From assembly GCA_017591395.1 (NCBI GenBank), contig WEDG01005302.1, positions 69,501-133,500 on the forward strand: a stretch of DNA of 64,000 nt, given 5' to 3'. Shown piece after piece: positions 36,590-47,459 of this stretch (position 1 is the stretch's first letter; the number at the start of each line of letters is the position of its first letter). The notes under the pieces are model-generated. The model searched no databases. It was not told the origin of the DNA and saw only the letters and a program-made list of their open reading frames with translations. The position numbers were made by a program, and so were the translations under genes. Origin of the DNA: Schistocephalus solidus. Its lineage: Eukaryota; Platyhelminthes; Cestoda; Diphyllobothriidea; Diphyllobothriidae.

Positions 36590-36845
36590 TGACCATGTTT
36601 ACCGACGATATAAAGCTTTGTGACGTCATCTGCAACGAAGACGAAGAAGCACATCTACTGGTAAGTTTGCGTTGACTAGAACAATGGTTAAAAGAATGAT
36701 TCCTTCCGTGCAATATTTTCAAGTATCATATTCCGAGGATCGGCAGAACCAGCACTGCTAACCGGAGGATGCACTTTCTGAAAGATACATCGCTACAAGA
36801 AGTAGACGTATCGCAGCAATTTGCGTTATTAGGGAAGACCCTAGC
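36590..36845 (+). pseudogene. LINE reverse transcriptase relic, middle part
   Basis: MFTDDIKLCDVICNEDEEAH, then LEQWLKE, and further on LKDTSLQEVDVSQQFALLGK follow the LINE reverse transcriptase at 2151-2400 (MFADDIKIWNVI, LEEWSNHW, LKDVETQKDLGVL). The catalytic Ala is replaced by Thr (TDD) and stops are present. It is the first half of an element whose end is at 38.2-38.6 kb. Confidence 0.65.
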
Positions 36846-36950
36846 CATTACGACCTTCAGGACCGGTTCCGTATAAAAATGGAAGAAGTGAGACGCCAGT
36901 TTGGAGGATAGTTCGCTCCGTTCAGACCTACCGGAAAGGGGCTTTATCGC
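36810..36950 (+). repeat. Interspersed repeat R1, copy 1 (partial)
   Basis: Blocks TTAGGGAAGACCCTAGCC, GACGCCAGTTTGGAGGATAG and CCGTTCAGACCTA recur in order at 36955-37215 and 37750-38060. Confidence 0.65.
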
Positions 36951-36954
36951 ATCA

Positions 36955-37215
36955 GCTTAAGTTCTTAGGGGAAGACACTAGCTGCCACTGCCTTCATGCC
37001 TGGTTCCGTCTAAGAAGATAAGAAGTAGGACGCCAATTGGGAGGATAGTTTATTCTGTACATAACTATTGGAGAAGAACTTGGGAGAAATTTGCAGCTGA
37101 ACTAGGGCACGTCCGGAGCAACGAGAGTGGCGTCCCAAGTGTGGAAACGTGAAGCGTCTCGTCAGAACGCCTCCAGCGAGATCATGTCGAGTCAGATTTG
37201 AAGATGATTGGCCGC
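36955..37215 (+). repeat. Interspersed repeat R1, copy 2
   Basis: Same unit, longer: GGGGAAGACACTAGC, GACGCCAATTGGGAGGATAG, TTATTCTGTACATAACTATT, GGCACGTCCGGAGC, GCCTCCAGCGAGATCATGTC, TTTGAAGATGATTGGCCG. Confidence 0.7.
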
Positions 37216-37749
37216 CACTGGTGCGCACGTGCAAGCGGTCGCGGGAGGTTTAGCGTTGTCATATGAGCCCTGAGTTGGGCCACTACAACTGCTTCCTTCC
37301 CAGACCGGGGTTCGGGCGAAAAATCCGAACGGGCGGCGGCAGCTGGCAGGAAGGAGCCAGGTTAAGAGGGTGACTTGAGAAAGCCGGTGGTTTGGTCGTT
37401 GAGTTGCATGTCGACGGCAACTCCGTATACCTTGTCGGTATTCGCTCAGGTTCGATGAGGAGATACCACTAGTAGTGGAAGTAAAATTATCGTATATTGG
37501 GAAGTATGATCGGATGCTGGCACTGACGGAGGTACCGCTCTGCTGGATTGGAACGGAACGATAGCCAGGACTCGATGGGCTGATATTATTTGATGACCTC
37601 CCTCTCGCCTTGGTAACCCATTTCTCCATCTTGTGCTCACATCAAAGTACATGGGAAAATTTAGTTAATGTCATGAGGGGAAATTCGCGATGATTCAGCT
37701 CAGCTACGGGTAACAGTTGTGTGTTCGACTCAGGTCGCTCTCACCAATA

Positions 37750-38060
37750 TCGCAGCAGTTTAAATTATTAGGGAAGACCCTAGTCGCTACAACCGTCTAG
37801 TCCGGTTACATATGAGATGAGCAGTGAAACGCCAGTTTGGAGAATGGTTTATTCTGTTCAGAACTATTGGAGTAGAGGTTGGAAGCTGTCGGCAGCTGGT
37901 TGAGGGCACGTTCAGAGCCACGAGAACGGCATCCCAAGAGTCGTCTGAGCGCCTCCAGCGAGGTCATATCTGAGCCAGATTTGAAGATGATTGGCCGGTT
38001 AGGAGAACCGGAATGGCTGCCGTCGCTGGTGCGAGAAGGGCGTCGCTGCAACAGGCGCCC
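37750..38060 (+). repeat. Interspersed repeat R1, copy 3
   Basis: Same unit as copy 2: TTAGGGAAGACCCTAGTC, AACGCCAGTTTGGAGAATGG, GGCACGTTCAGAGCCACGAG, GCCTCCAGCGAGGTCATATC, TTTGAAGATGATTGGCCGG. It runs on to GCCGTCGCTGGTGCG. Together with copies 1 and 2 it interrupts the LINE relic. Confidence 0.7.
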
Positions 38061-38269
38061 AGAGTCGGGCCTCTACAGACACTCAGAAGTATCTGAATGT
38101 GCGGGTAACGCCCACATGGAAACTATCGGCCCACTTCTCACACGTACCCAAATCCAGCAATATCAACCTTGTATCTCATCAGGCGTCTTTTGTTAAGTCG
38201 AACAAGAGTGCTGTCCAATCTCATCCTCTTTTCTTTGCATTACAGATAGCCATAAGGGGACCACTACAA

Positions 38270-38580
38270 ACTTTTGGCATATGGCGGGGTCAGTATAGTT
38301 GCTTCACACCCGGTGACTTCGTAGAGCTCGTCCCCCTATGCTAGCTTGGGAGGGCATCCTCGCAAATCTACGAGCGTGGACGTACGGATGCTTTTCTTCC
38401 CAAAAAGTGATTAATACCTGGAATGCTCTGCCTGTAGACGTCGTCAAGCCCTACGTACCACCACAGCATCAGATTCCAAAGCATCTTTCCCTTGCATCGT
38501 ACCTCCTTAACTGTAGACGCGGCAAACCATATTACACACTATGTTTCAGTAATCTTTTTAGTAACTGGTAGAATTTAATA
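38270..38580 (+). pseudogene. LINE reverse transcriptase relic, C-terminal part
   Basis: FTPGDFVELVP, then VINTWNALPVDVVKP, correspond to FSDFFEFATT and VVKPWNALPEDVV in the LINE at 2763-2905. The part between has lost its frame. It matches the 36.6 kb relic in orientation and order and is probably the same insertion. Confidence 0.65.
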
Positions 38581-38616
38581 ATTCATTTGACACAATTTGT
38601 GAGAAAACTCTACTGC

Positions 38617-38775
38617 CTCGGTGGGATTTGAGCCCACGAAAACAAGAAGAAGATTATAGTCCTGCTAACGATCTAGCCACCTAGCTACGAGTCTCCACCG
38701 GGAGCCGTGCGTATAGTCATATTTGGGTCAATTTACCCGCTTAGCTTAATGATTCGTACGGAATATACCAATTTT
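38617..38775 (-). repeat. tRNA-derived SINE, family B, copy 1
   Basis: On the minus strand: upstream arm AAGCGGGTAAATTGACCC, CACGGCTCCCGGTGGAGAC, tRNA-like box A TCGTAGCTAGGTGGCTAG, box B GGGCTCAAATCCCACCGA. Confidence 0.7.
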
Positions 38776-38884
38776 AGTACGGTATGATGACTTCCCATGC
38801 AGGAATCCTTTAACAATCAATCTGGAATCCATGAAAGGACTACCAGGCGCAATTAATTTATAGGGGGTTTTAACAGTCAGCGGA

Positions 38885-39045
38885 ATTGATGTATTCCATA
38901 CATTGTGTTAAGTTGGTCGGGTAATTTGACCAAAATCTAATTAAACACACGGCTCCCGGTTGGGCCTCGTAGCTGAGGTGGCTAGTGCGTTGGATGTACT
39001 TAGGCCTTCCTCTTGCGGTCCTGGGTTCGAATCCAACCGATGATG
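38885..39045 (+). repeat. tRNA-derived SINE, family B, copy 2 (inverted partner)
   Basis: Same order on the plus strand: GGTCGGGTAATTTGACC, CACGGCTCCCGGTTGGGCC, box A TCGTAGCTGAGGTGGCTAG, box B GGGTTCGAATCCAACCGA. Box B is a perfect RNA polymerase III type. This pair and pair A are both inverted. Confidence 0.75.
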
Positions 39046-39479
39046 ACAAGTTTTTCGTCAAAAGTTTTGCATAACTTTCGTTAAATACCTCGATGGAAAA
39101 CAAATTCTCGTCCAGTAAATTCTGAGTGGTATAAATTTTAATGGCAAAACTATTAAGCAAGTTTAAATAATGCGTTTATGACAGGTTTAGCACTCCGCCA
39201 TACTGACAGTTCGTCCGTCCGTGTTGTACAAAATGAGGACGTATGAGTAAGGGGCGTGATTGACTTCTCAACAGTGAATAATAAAGACTTGTTTAAACGA
39301 TGTATTTCCATATTTTCTATCTCAGCTTATACACTCAAATAGAAATGTGAATCAAATGGTGAAAACGTGTTCCTGAGCGACTGCTTTCTCTTCTACTTCC
39401 AGTTAAGCATTTTGGGTCAGAATTTTCGCCTCTAGCTTATATCCGTACTTATGGATAGAATAATATTATCGATAAAGGG

Positions 39480-39640
39480 AGAATGGAATGACAATTTGTG
39501 ACTTATTCACCGTCATCAGCCAGTTATACCCAACGTAGGCATTGCGACCCTTAAAGCTCTAACCTGTGACCTGTTTGTTAGGAGTAAAATGCCCTAAATC
39601 TTCAGCCACGAGATCCTTGTCCTGTAATTATCTTAATGTA
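39480..39640 (-). repeat. SINE family A, decayed copy
   Basis: GGAATGACAATTTGTGACTT, then CACCGTCATCAGCCAGTTAT and ACCCAACGTAGG, repeat the tail of the SINE at 14.93-14.99 kb. The tRNA-like head is almost lost, leaving only AGCCACGAGATCCTTGTC. Confidence 0.55.
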
Positions 39641-40182
39641 ATTCACGGCCACCAGAAAATGCCGTTTAAAATACTCTGCTGAAGAAAGCATGAATCCAAA
39701 TCAATTTTTGTCATGGCAGCCATATCCAGCTGCCAGCATGTTTACTCACCTATACATACCATTAATATCATCCCTAGATGACTCACGCCAGTTCCTCCAG
39801 TTAGACGTCCCTTGCAGACAAAGGAATCTAGAACATAAGAACTTTTTACCGTATATCCCCAGTAAAACCATGGCCAGTTGAAATCACACCTTTCTCCGCT
39901 GCAGCCGAGTGATTGCATTATTAGAATCTCTTACAGCAACTCATTCCGTCTGGTAAATTGAAGGAGAAAGATTTTATTTTCGACGCAGAACCAGCAGTGA
40001 TGGTTTTAGCTTGGATTCCCCTACGGCTGCAACACAGGACATTACCAAAAACATTTTCGGTTCACCCCCCATCGCTTAACTGTCCATCCTCCGTCCTTTT
40101 GCTCCTGTTTCCTTGACCTTACTTTTCAAATCTGGTCTTATGAAGCATGCAGAGTATGTCGGGTCTGTCACAAGGAGGGGTA

Positions 40183-40249
40183 TATTGGTTGTCTGTCGTT
40201 TCGAGTAGTTGTTTCTTCGACCCAGCTTCAGAGGTTGGAGAGTCATGCT
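40183..40249 (+). repeat. Inverted repeat E1, left arm
   Basis: TATTGGTTGTCTGTCGTTTC, then GACCCAGCTTCAGAGGTTGG and AGAGTCATGC. Pairs with 40525-40590. Confidence 0.85.
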
Positions 40250-40524
40250 CGCACCTCCCCTTTTATGCCACTGTTCTCCTCGCTCCTGCCGTGTCAACAC
40301 TGGCTGTGCGCTGAGTCCCCCTCGTGCCGCCGGTGTCACCGATCGCCTGTTCTGCGGCATCCGCTTGTGTCGGCCGCGGGGTCCCACTACGGCTTGGTTC
40401 ACCCCGACCGTCGTCACACCTGCCGACCCCATGTGATGCCGCATCAGCCGGGGTTTCGCTGTGGCGCGGAGATAGTTGGCGGCCCCGGATGTTCCCTGCC
40501 GTAACAGGAAGTCTCTTAACACCA

Positions 40525-40590
40525 GCATGACTCTCCAGTCTCTGATGCTGGGTAGACGAAGCAACAACTCGAAACGTCAGACAACCAATA
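40525..40590 (-). repeat. Inverted repeat E1, right arm
   Basis: The reverse complement (TATTGGTTGTCTGACGTTTC, then CCCAGCATCAGAGACTGG) differs from the left arm at only a handful of positions. The 275 bases between the arms are GC-rich with many CpG and open on the minus strand through both arms (40076-40567), unlike the AT-rich surroundings. Confidence 0.85.
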
Positions 40591-42126
40591 AACCTGTCCC
40601 GTTGACCACTCCTTCTTCTTCTGACTTACCACCCGGGAATCGCATTTTTTCTGCTTTTAGTATGTCGGGTTTTCCGCAACTCAAGTGACTCACCATAAAA
40701 GAGTTAGCACCTAACTCTCAACGTCACCTTAATTTGACCTCTAGCTTCGGAATTGGTAGTGCTGATTTGTTTGATTATCGCTTTGCTTCAAATTTCTGCG
40801 CATATTTCCTCATTCGACCTTCTCACTAACCCAACCCCCTCGAACACTATTCACGCATCCCTTCTAAAGTGGCACGTTTCCATATTTTTAGGATTAGTGA
40901 TGTTTGTCTGCAACTAGATATTTTTTTCCGTGCTATATTTTCAAGCGGCCAGCACGAGCTAGGATCTGAGTGCGTCTCGTTAAACAGGCGGACATGTCAG
41001 ACGTGGAGACTGCTGTCAGGATGCCCTATTCTGATAATAGTGGGGAAAGAGGAAATCTGGTTATCAAGACCTCGAATCCAATCGAAAAGTCAGCAACGTT
41101 TTAAAAAGTAGCTTTGATGCTTACACACGACTTATTCATAAATAAGACTGGAACACTGATGGTGATAGTAGAATGGTTTGTCACCATAAATCAAGTGAAC
41201 TCTCTTTGTTTATGTATAACTTATTGTTGTAAATCAAAGTCATATAGGTCATTGGATTTCAACTTAGGACATATTATCAGTGTCAACGCGAAACAAATCT
41301 CACACTGACTGACGCATCCGATGATTTTGAGAGGAGATTGTGGGCTAAAATTATGAATAACTATAAACAGACGGAACTGGATTAAGTGGTAGTATTCCTC
41401 AAACACCGACTCTTTAAGATAGGTAACCATATAACTTTAAGTTGATGCAATTCAAGTACAGGAAACGCCAATAAGAAAACCAATCAGCTGTATTGTAACC
41501 TAAGAAGATTTTTGTACCGAAGCCGTAGCGATAAGGTGTACATATACTGAATGTTTAATCAATTTCTATCATTTTAGATTTTAATCGGTCCCGGCCGCAA
41601 GTGTACTCTTATCTACTAAGTTCTCATACTTCCTCGACCTGCATATGCCGGTTAAAACTTTACTTTCAGAAGAATTCGTGAACCTATCACACAATGACTC
41701 ATTCATGAAGTCCAAAACGGAAATTTGGCAAATAAAAACCAACTATCGAAGTGGAAGATGAGGAATTTTATGCAGCATATGTTATCTAATAGTTGATTAC
41801 TATACAATATGCACAACAAGCCTCGAAAGCGTGAGTTGTACGGATGTGCACACAATCAACTAAGCAATCCAACGTGTAGGCTTGATAACTGGCTACATGC
41901 GTGGCTGACTGCTGTCTTTATTTCCGTACATTATTGAGTCTATTAGATATTAGTTTGCGGCTGTTGACGGCTGCCTGAGGCCTGTGGCTTTCAAAGTCAC
42001 AATCCATGTTCCATGTTATCGCAAAAGTTCCTTTTTGACTCGACGCAAATCCCGTTTTACCAGTGAGAAAAGAGTATCTTTCCAGTTTGGTGCAGAAGAC
42101 TGTTCGGTCGAAGAGATATATTAGCG

Positions 42127-42190
42127 GCCCGACATTTCGAGTTGTGATTTCGCTTACCCAACTTCAGAAACTGTGGAGCCTGGCTCACAG
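42127..42190 (+). repeat. E1 arm, third copy
   Basis: GCCCGACATTTCGAGTTGTG, then ACCCAACTTCAGAAACTG and GAGCCTGGC, follow the E1 arm consensus. The arm is therefore the mobile end of an interspersed family. Confidence 0.6.
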
Positions 42191-42239
42191 CTCTCATTAT
42201 ATGGCATATATACGCAGGCCGACAATGAAGACTTTGGTG

Positions 42240-42880
42240 CTAGGTCTGACTCCCATTTCACGGTGATCTGCGTGGTGCCCGCCCTCGACTGAGCCACTAT
42301 ATGCACGCGGCAAAGGAAGAGAAGTGAAGACATTAATTAGCCAAACTAATGACCTAGCATTCCGTACACTCAAAGGAGTCTCCGGGGCCGTTGTTAGATC
42401 TGCGCCCCCACTCGTCCTAGGAATTGCACACAAGCCTGAGTCAAGAATCTACTGACAAAGTAAGGGGCCAAAAGACTCTTACCCTAAGAATGAGGAATCG
42501 GCCCTCGTCTACCGACTTCAGAGCAGGTGCGGGGTGGGCAATTAAGTCGGAGGAACGGACTAACGGCTGCAAACGCGAAGGCATGAGCACCACTTGGCCG
42601 TGCGAAGTTTGAACCCAAAGGCAGAGGTAGCAACCCCTGCCACGCAGATGGGAAACATTTTCAACTTTGAAGCCGTTTCGAGTGTGGGCCGAGGTGATGG
42701 TCGCGCATCAAGAGACATGCATAAAACCTGAATATCGAAAGACTGCTCGGTTCAAACACCGAGCACATTTGCTCCCCCCTAATTGGTTGTGCAATTTGCG
42801 ACCGCCAATTATCACCGCGGTCAACGAGGGTGGAGGCGATACAGGTCACAGTGAAATGGGGGTTTGATTCTGTCTAACGA
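42240..42880. repeat. Inverted-end element E2 beside the third E1 arm
   Basis: The reverse complement of 42240-42295 (GGCGGGCACCACGCAGATCA, then CCGTGAAATGGGAGTCAGA) resembles 42823-42875 (GGTGGAGGCGATACAGGTCA, then CAGTGAAATGGGGGTTTGA). About 580 bases separate the ends. No coding region was recognised inside. Confidence 0.5.
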
Positions 42881-43949
42881 TCGGAATTCGCGACCTACGC
42901 ATCAAGAAAATGTTGCCATTATAATGAGAGTTGCGAGCAAGCCACCACACTCGCTGAACATGTCTATGTGGCATCAATACTCGAAATGTCTAATCTCAAA
43001 GAAAAATCTTCCGTTGAACCCCTTTTTTTACCTGCCGCTTGTGGATGGCTGTTTCACAATCACGGAGAGGGATGTTAGGCCGCATCTTGAAGGTCTCCTG
43101 AAATTCAAATGTTAACAAAATCAAAGGCCTACCCCTTCAACTAGATAATTACATAAGACTTCAGTGGAAGTTGCACAACTCGAATATGTAGTGTAACACG
43201 CTACCACCACCTCTGTTAACGATGGAGTATTAATTGATAGCTGCCCTAGGTGCTGTCCATGCTTTATACAAAACCCACAACCTAAAATGTTCACAATTCC
43301 TGAAGGGGGCACTTATTCTACCATATTTCTTTGGAAAATCCGTTTTACATACAACGATCTGCCCTTTTCATTAGCTGTATAGGAAGCAGTCATCACGAGC
43401 TTGAATGCGTTTCCAAATTGAGGCCGACTATATAAGTTTTAGTATACAAGTGCTTCCTTATACAGCTCATCTTTATGAGCACATAGAGCCATCCCATTGA
43501 GATAAGACGCTTTCGCAGCTTTAAAGCAGAAAAAAGCGCGATTTTTTCAGACTGTTAATCCAGCCACCACACTATTTTTTGGTTCACTTATACTTTTGCT
43601 AAATTGATTATTTTATTGCCTGGTGAATTTTTATTCATTTGCGACCTCCCCCTTCAACGGAGGTGGGGAGAGCTCGCTCTGAAATGTCCGTGAATCCTGG
43701 AAGCCCCATTCTGGTGTCATCGGAAATCTTCCTTTCGCTCAGTTGAGGATTTCTTTTCCGCGGCTGACCGCCCCTGACCTTCAAAATAAATGGCGAGCAG
43801 GATTTTATCCATAACTAGCCATCTTCTCGGAGGATTCTGAACACAGAAACGTCCTTGTATCTCATGAGTACATACAATTTCGCTATACTGGCGCGATGTA
43901 CTAAAGAGCTTTCCATTTACTATATTATTGTGGGTTGCGATAATAATTC

Positions 43950-44160
43950 TTAGGAATACAATTCAGAATGTAATGGCCAGCCAAATTCAGGGCATTTATT
44001 AATTGCCAGAGGTTTCGGCTTTAACTCACGTACGCTATGTGAAGTGGAGAAGCATGTTTCAGAAGAAGAAGGTTGTTCACTCGCCGGAATCATGGCTTTA
44101 TTTGTCTGAGCTTTACTGGCGTCCATCGTAACAGATAGAGGCAAACAGCAACTGCCCTTG
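43950..44160 (-). mobile_element. Penelope-like element 3' end, inverted copy
   Basis: The minus strand reads GTTACGATGGACGCCAGTAA, GCTCAGACAAATAAAGCCATG, ATTCCGGCGAGTGAACAACC, then TTCTTCTTCTG. The same string follows the plus-strand Penelope fragment at 44965-45032. The two face away from a junction at about 44160. Confidence 0.7.
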
Positions 44161-44162
44161 AT

Positions 44163-45032
44163 GTTATCATCAGGCGACTTCCCAACGGCGAAATAGAAAC
44201 GGCTGTCTACAGGAAAGCGACGAACACCACACAGCTTCTAAATTTTCACAGCAACCATCCGGTGGCTCACAAACAAAGCTGTGTGAGAACACTATTCAAG
44301 CGCATCCAGACTCACTGCAGCCAACCCGGCAGAAAAAGCATTTAAGGCCCGTGCCCCCGCGACCAGTTTATGGGAAACGGCATTCCGAAAGCATTTATAA
44401 GCCGATGCATATGTGATCGCCCCTGGAGGACCCAAACAGAACATGCTCCTATGGTATACCACGCGCTGCCCTACATCAATGATGTATCAGAAGCGACCGA
44501 GTGCATTGCAACGGGACTAGATGTTGGAATTGCACACCGGTCCAAAGCTACCATGCGCAGCAGGTCATGAAAATCAAGGATACATTAAATCCTACTGAGC
44601 AGTCGGGTGTAGTGTATCGCATCCCGGGCCAAAACGGTTCTCGTGTATGCTTTGATCACGCATACACGAGCATAAGCTGGCTGCTAGACGGGGTATTAGG
44701 CTTTTAACAGGTGGCTGCCCGCACCTACGAAACGGGTCCTGAGTTTAACTTCGCAGCTAATAAGACAAACGCCCACACCAGAAGCAAGAAGAGCCGAGAA
44801 TTGATTGAACCCTGGGCCTCCGATGAGAATTTGGTCAAGCAATTTATCGATCTGGCGCCGGTATACAGAGTCCTGTGCAGTCACCTACGGACTGACGTCA
44901 CTGGTGTCTGATGGCCCCTTGCCCCTGTAAATGTTGCTGGTTTTTGTTGCCACTTTTACCTCTGGCGATGGACTCCAGTAAAAATTCGAAAGCTCAGACG
45001 ACTAAAGCCATGATCCCGGCGAGCGAACAACC
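44163..45032 (+). pseudogene. Penelope-like element, 5'-truncated 3' part
   Basis: Begins inside the reverse transcriptase/nuclease linker: DVIIRRLPNGEIETAVYRKA, NFHSNHPVAHKQSC, VRTLFKRIQTHC, then PKAFISRCICDRP, ALPYINDVSEATE and a GIY-YIG start SGVVYRIPGQNGSRVC (about 44610-44650). The nuclease Y-I/V-G-x-T motif is not intact. A tail SRELIEPWASDEN and a 3' UTR ending GATCCCGGCGAGCGAACAACC precede the TTA repeat. Several stops and frameshifts mark it as dead. Confidence 0.75.

Positions 45033-45088
<56 letters not shown>
45033..45088 (+). repeat. (TTA)n microsatellite
   Basis: 56 bases of uninterrupted TTA repeat at the 3' end of the Penelope fragment, where the inverted copy has a TTC-rich run. 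It may have grown from the element's own 3' repeat. Confidence 0.97.
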
Positions 45089-45089
<1 letters not shown>

Positions 45090-45186
45090 TACTTCTTCTT
45101 TACTTGGAATGTGATCGTTCGCCTTAAAGGATGTTTAAGTCAGCTGACGTTACTCACGGTCCTCGCTCTGTTTAAATGTATGTCAG

Positions 45187-46530
45187 TTGTTACGGATTAC
45201 AAAAACGCTCAGTACAGTTAGTAGCATTGTACGCAACCCGGATATTAACTGCGTCAAGTTCCACAGAAACTTCAAATCCGTTATTCGCGATCAAGTAAGC
45301 CTACTAAATAAAAGGACAAAATCTAGAGTACATACTACGGATTCCAAGTGCACAATGAGCTTGTCAACCTAATTCTTCGGGAAAATTAAAGGGGTAAGTC
45401 TCCTGCAAAATGACGTTATGGTATCTTTTGATGTCACATCTCTTTTTACTTCTGTCCCCCAGGGGCTGGTAGTCGAGACCGTCGAGTTACTCCTCCAAAG
45501 CAAAAATACGGTGAAACGAAGAATCACCTCAGACAGGCACAAGTCATCCAACTCCTGAAGCTCTGCCTCAAAACGTACTTCACATTGGACGGAGGCATCT
45601 ACGAGCCAGTGAAAGGCACACCAATGGGTTCATCGATTTCGAGACTCATAGCTGAGACGGGCCTGCAACGGCTGGAATCAGTGGTCATTCAACAGCATAG
45701 ACCGAAGTTCTAGGCTCAGTATGTGGATGATATCTTCGTCAGCATCGAACGGGATGAGATGCTGGCATTCAAAGAACATCAACTGCGTTTTTCAGGAGAT
45801 CCCATTTTAAATAGAGGAAGAAGAAAATAACCAGTTAGCCTTCCTTGATGTCCTCGCCTGCCGCAAAGGTTGTGGTGACCTTAAAACTAAAGTATGCAGG
45901 AAAGCGACAAATACGACGTAGGTACTGAGTTTCAGCAGTATCCATCCAAATCGGTACGGGCACTATATCAGCGTGTTGCGACTCACTGCAACAAATCAGA
46001 AGACAAGGTTGCCAAATTGCAGTACCTTCGACAGGTGTTCAGAACAAACGGCTACCCACGCACCTTTGTCAACAGTTGTATGTGCAACCAATGCGAAAGA
46101 CCAAACCACACCAGCCTCAAATTTTGGTGAGCGCTACCGTACGTAAAGAACGTCCCGGAAGCCGTTGGCTGCCTTCGTAAACTACTCGGAGTTGGAGTTC
46201 CCACCGACCAGAAGCAGCTAGCAGGCGCCAAATAATGAGGTCGAAAGTTCCGCTGCCACGACACGAAACGTCTGGAGTCGTTTACCGGTCTGGTAATTTG
46301 CGGACAAAGCAACTACGTCGGAGACACTGGGAGACTACTCCGCACGCGAATGGCCGAGCACACGGAAGCAGTTAGGAGGAAGGATACTACCAGGTCTCGG
46401 CTCATGCGACGGGGCCCGTACACACCTTCAAGTTTGATGAGGCTGAAATTCTCGCAAGGGCTGACAACTGTGTGAGCCCTTAACTGTTTGGAGTCATGGC
46501 TCTTCAGCCCGCAGTCGATCAATAAGGGCA
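45187..46530 (+). pseudogene. Penelope-like element: reverse transcriptase plus GIY-YIG nuclease, decayed
   Basis: Order of blocks: VMVSFDVTSLFTSVPQGLVV (motif A, about 45417), KGTPMGSSIS (about 45613), AQYVDDIFVSIERDEM (catalytic YVDD at about 45720), the linker VRALYQRVATHCNKSEDK, LQYLRQVFRTNGYPRTFVN, ALPYVKNVPEA, and the nuclease CGQSNYVGDTGRLLRTRMAE with EAVRRKD (about 46300-46380). The order RT, linker, GIY-YIG is specific to endonuclease-bearing Penelope-like elements. Frameshifts and stops (for example before AQYVDD) inactivate it. It lies tandem, same orientation, behind the previous fragment. Confidence 0.85.
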
Positions 46531-46959
46531 ATGACCTCCTGGTTCCATGTTCTGTGTAACGATTTTATCTGGGCAAAATTGTTAACCGCGTGGTGAGGAT
46601 ATGGGTGTCGAACGGTCCCAGTGGTAGCGAGCCACATTGCGAAGTAATTGGCACGCCAGTAATCGACAACGGGGATGAAATCATGGCCACTACGTCAGTT
46701 CGACCGTCATAGTGCAGCAGTGTGCACCATATGCTCCACAGAAGGGTAGTACGGGGATGGTAACTTGTGCGCTTATTAGCCTTTAAGTGACAGTAAACGT
46801 TCACAGCATTTACCACACTCTCTCTTCCCTAACCCGTCTGTGTGCGGTGTCAAGATATTGTTAAGAAGACTGGAGGCGGGTTCTGGAACAGGTGAATAAT
46901 ATCCCACGATAGCCATGAATGGTAACAGTAAGGCATGAGCCGGCACCTACGCGTGACCA

Positions 46960-47130
46960 TGTCTGGCACGCTCACCCCCATGTTCGACATTTGTTATGGG
47001 AGCTCATCCCAAATAAGCTTGACGATGACAAATATGTCCAAACGGAGGTTGATGGACAAATCCCATTTCTGGATGTACGTACATTAAAAAAAAACTACTG
47101 GATCACTTCCCACATAAATTTATTGTAAAG
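46960..47130 (+). pseudogene. Possible further Penelope-like fragment
   Basis: VQTEVDGQIPFLDVRTLKK has the shape of the Penelope segment after YVDD (TxE-x-x-x-x-x-PFLDV). No other motif is attached, so this rests on one short block. Confidence 0.3.
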
Positions 47131-47459
47131 GAACATATTCTGAGGCCATTTTAAACTTTGAGAGTAATATCAGTTAACGGTCAGAGGACGAGACCATCTA
47201 TTCCAAGTGGCCATCCACACTGGACACCGGGCGTAAATTCGCGTGGGAGAGCACTCGGAGTGTGGACACCTGCCCCGTTCGGAAATAAGCCCTGAATTCC
47301 TGGAAGGAATGCCCTCAGATGAGGCATGCATTAGCCCGCATAACGGTTTGTATGCCACAAATAAATTTCTCAAGGACAAATTCAGACGTGCAGAGCCAAT
47401 TACGACATGATGACAAAATGTACTTAACATGTATTGGTGCAGACGTTGCCCAACTGTGG

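Noticed and set aside
37192..37629. 145-codon minus-strand open frame
   Set aside because: Overlaps repeat R1 and adjoining sequence; composition-driven, no recognisable domain.
38953..39030. tRNA gene with variable arm
   Set aside because: Good box B, but it is embedded in a repeat shared with 38617-38775 and has upstream repeat sequence.
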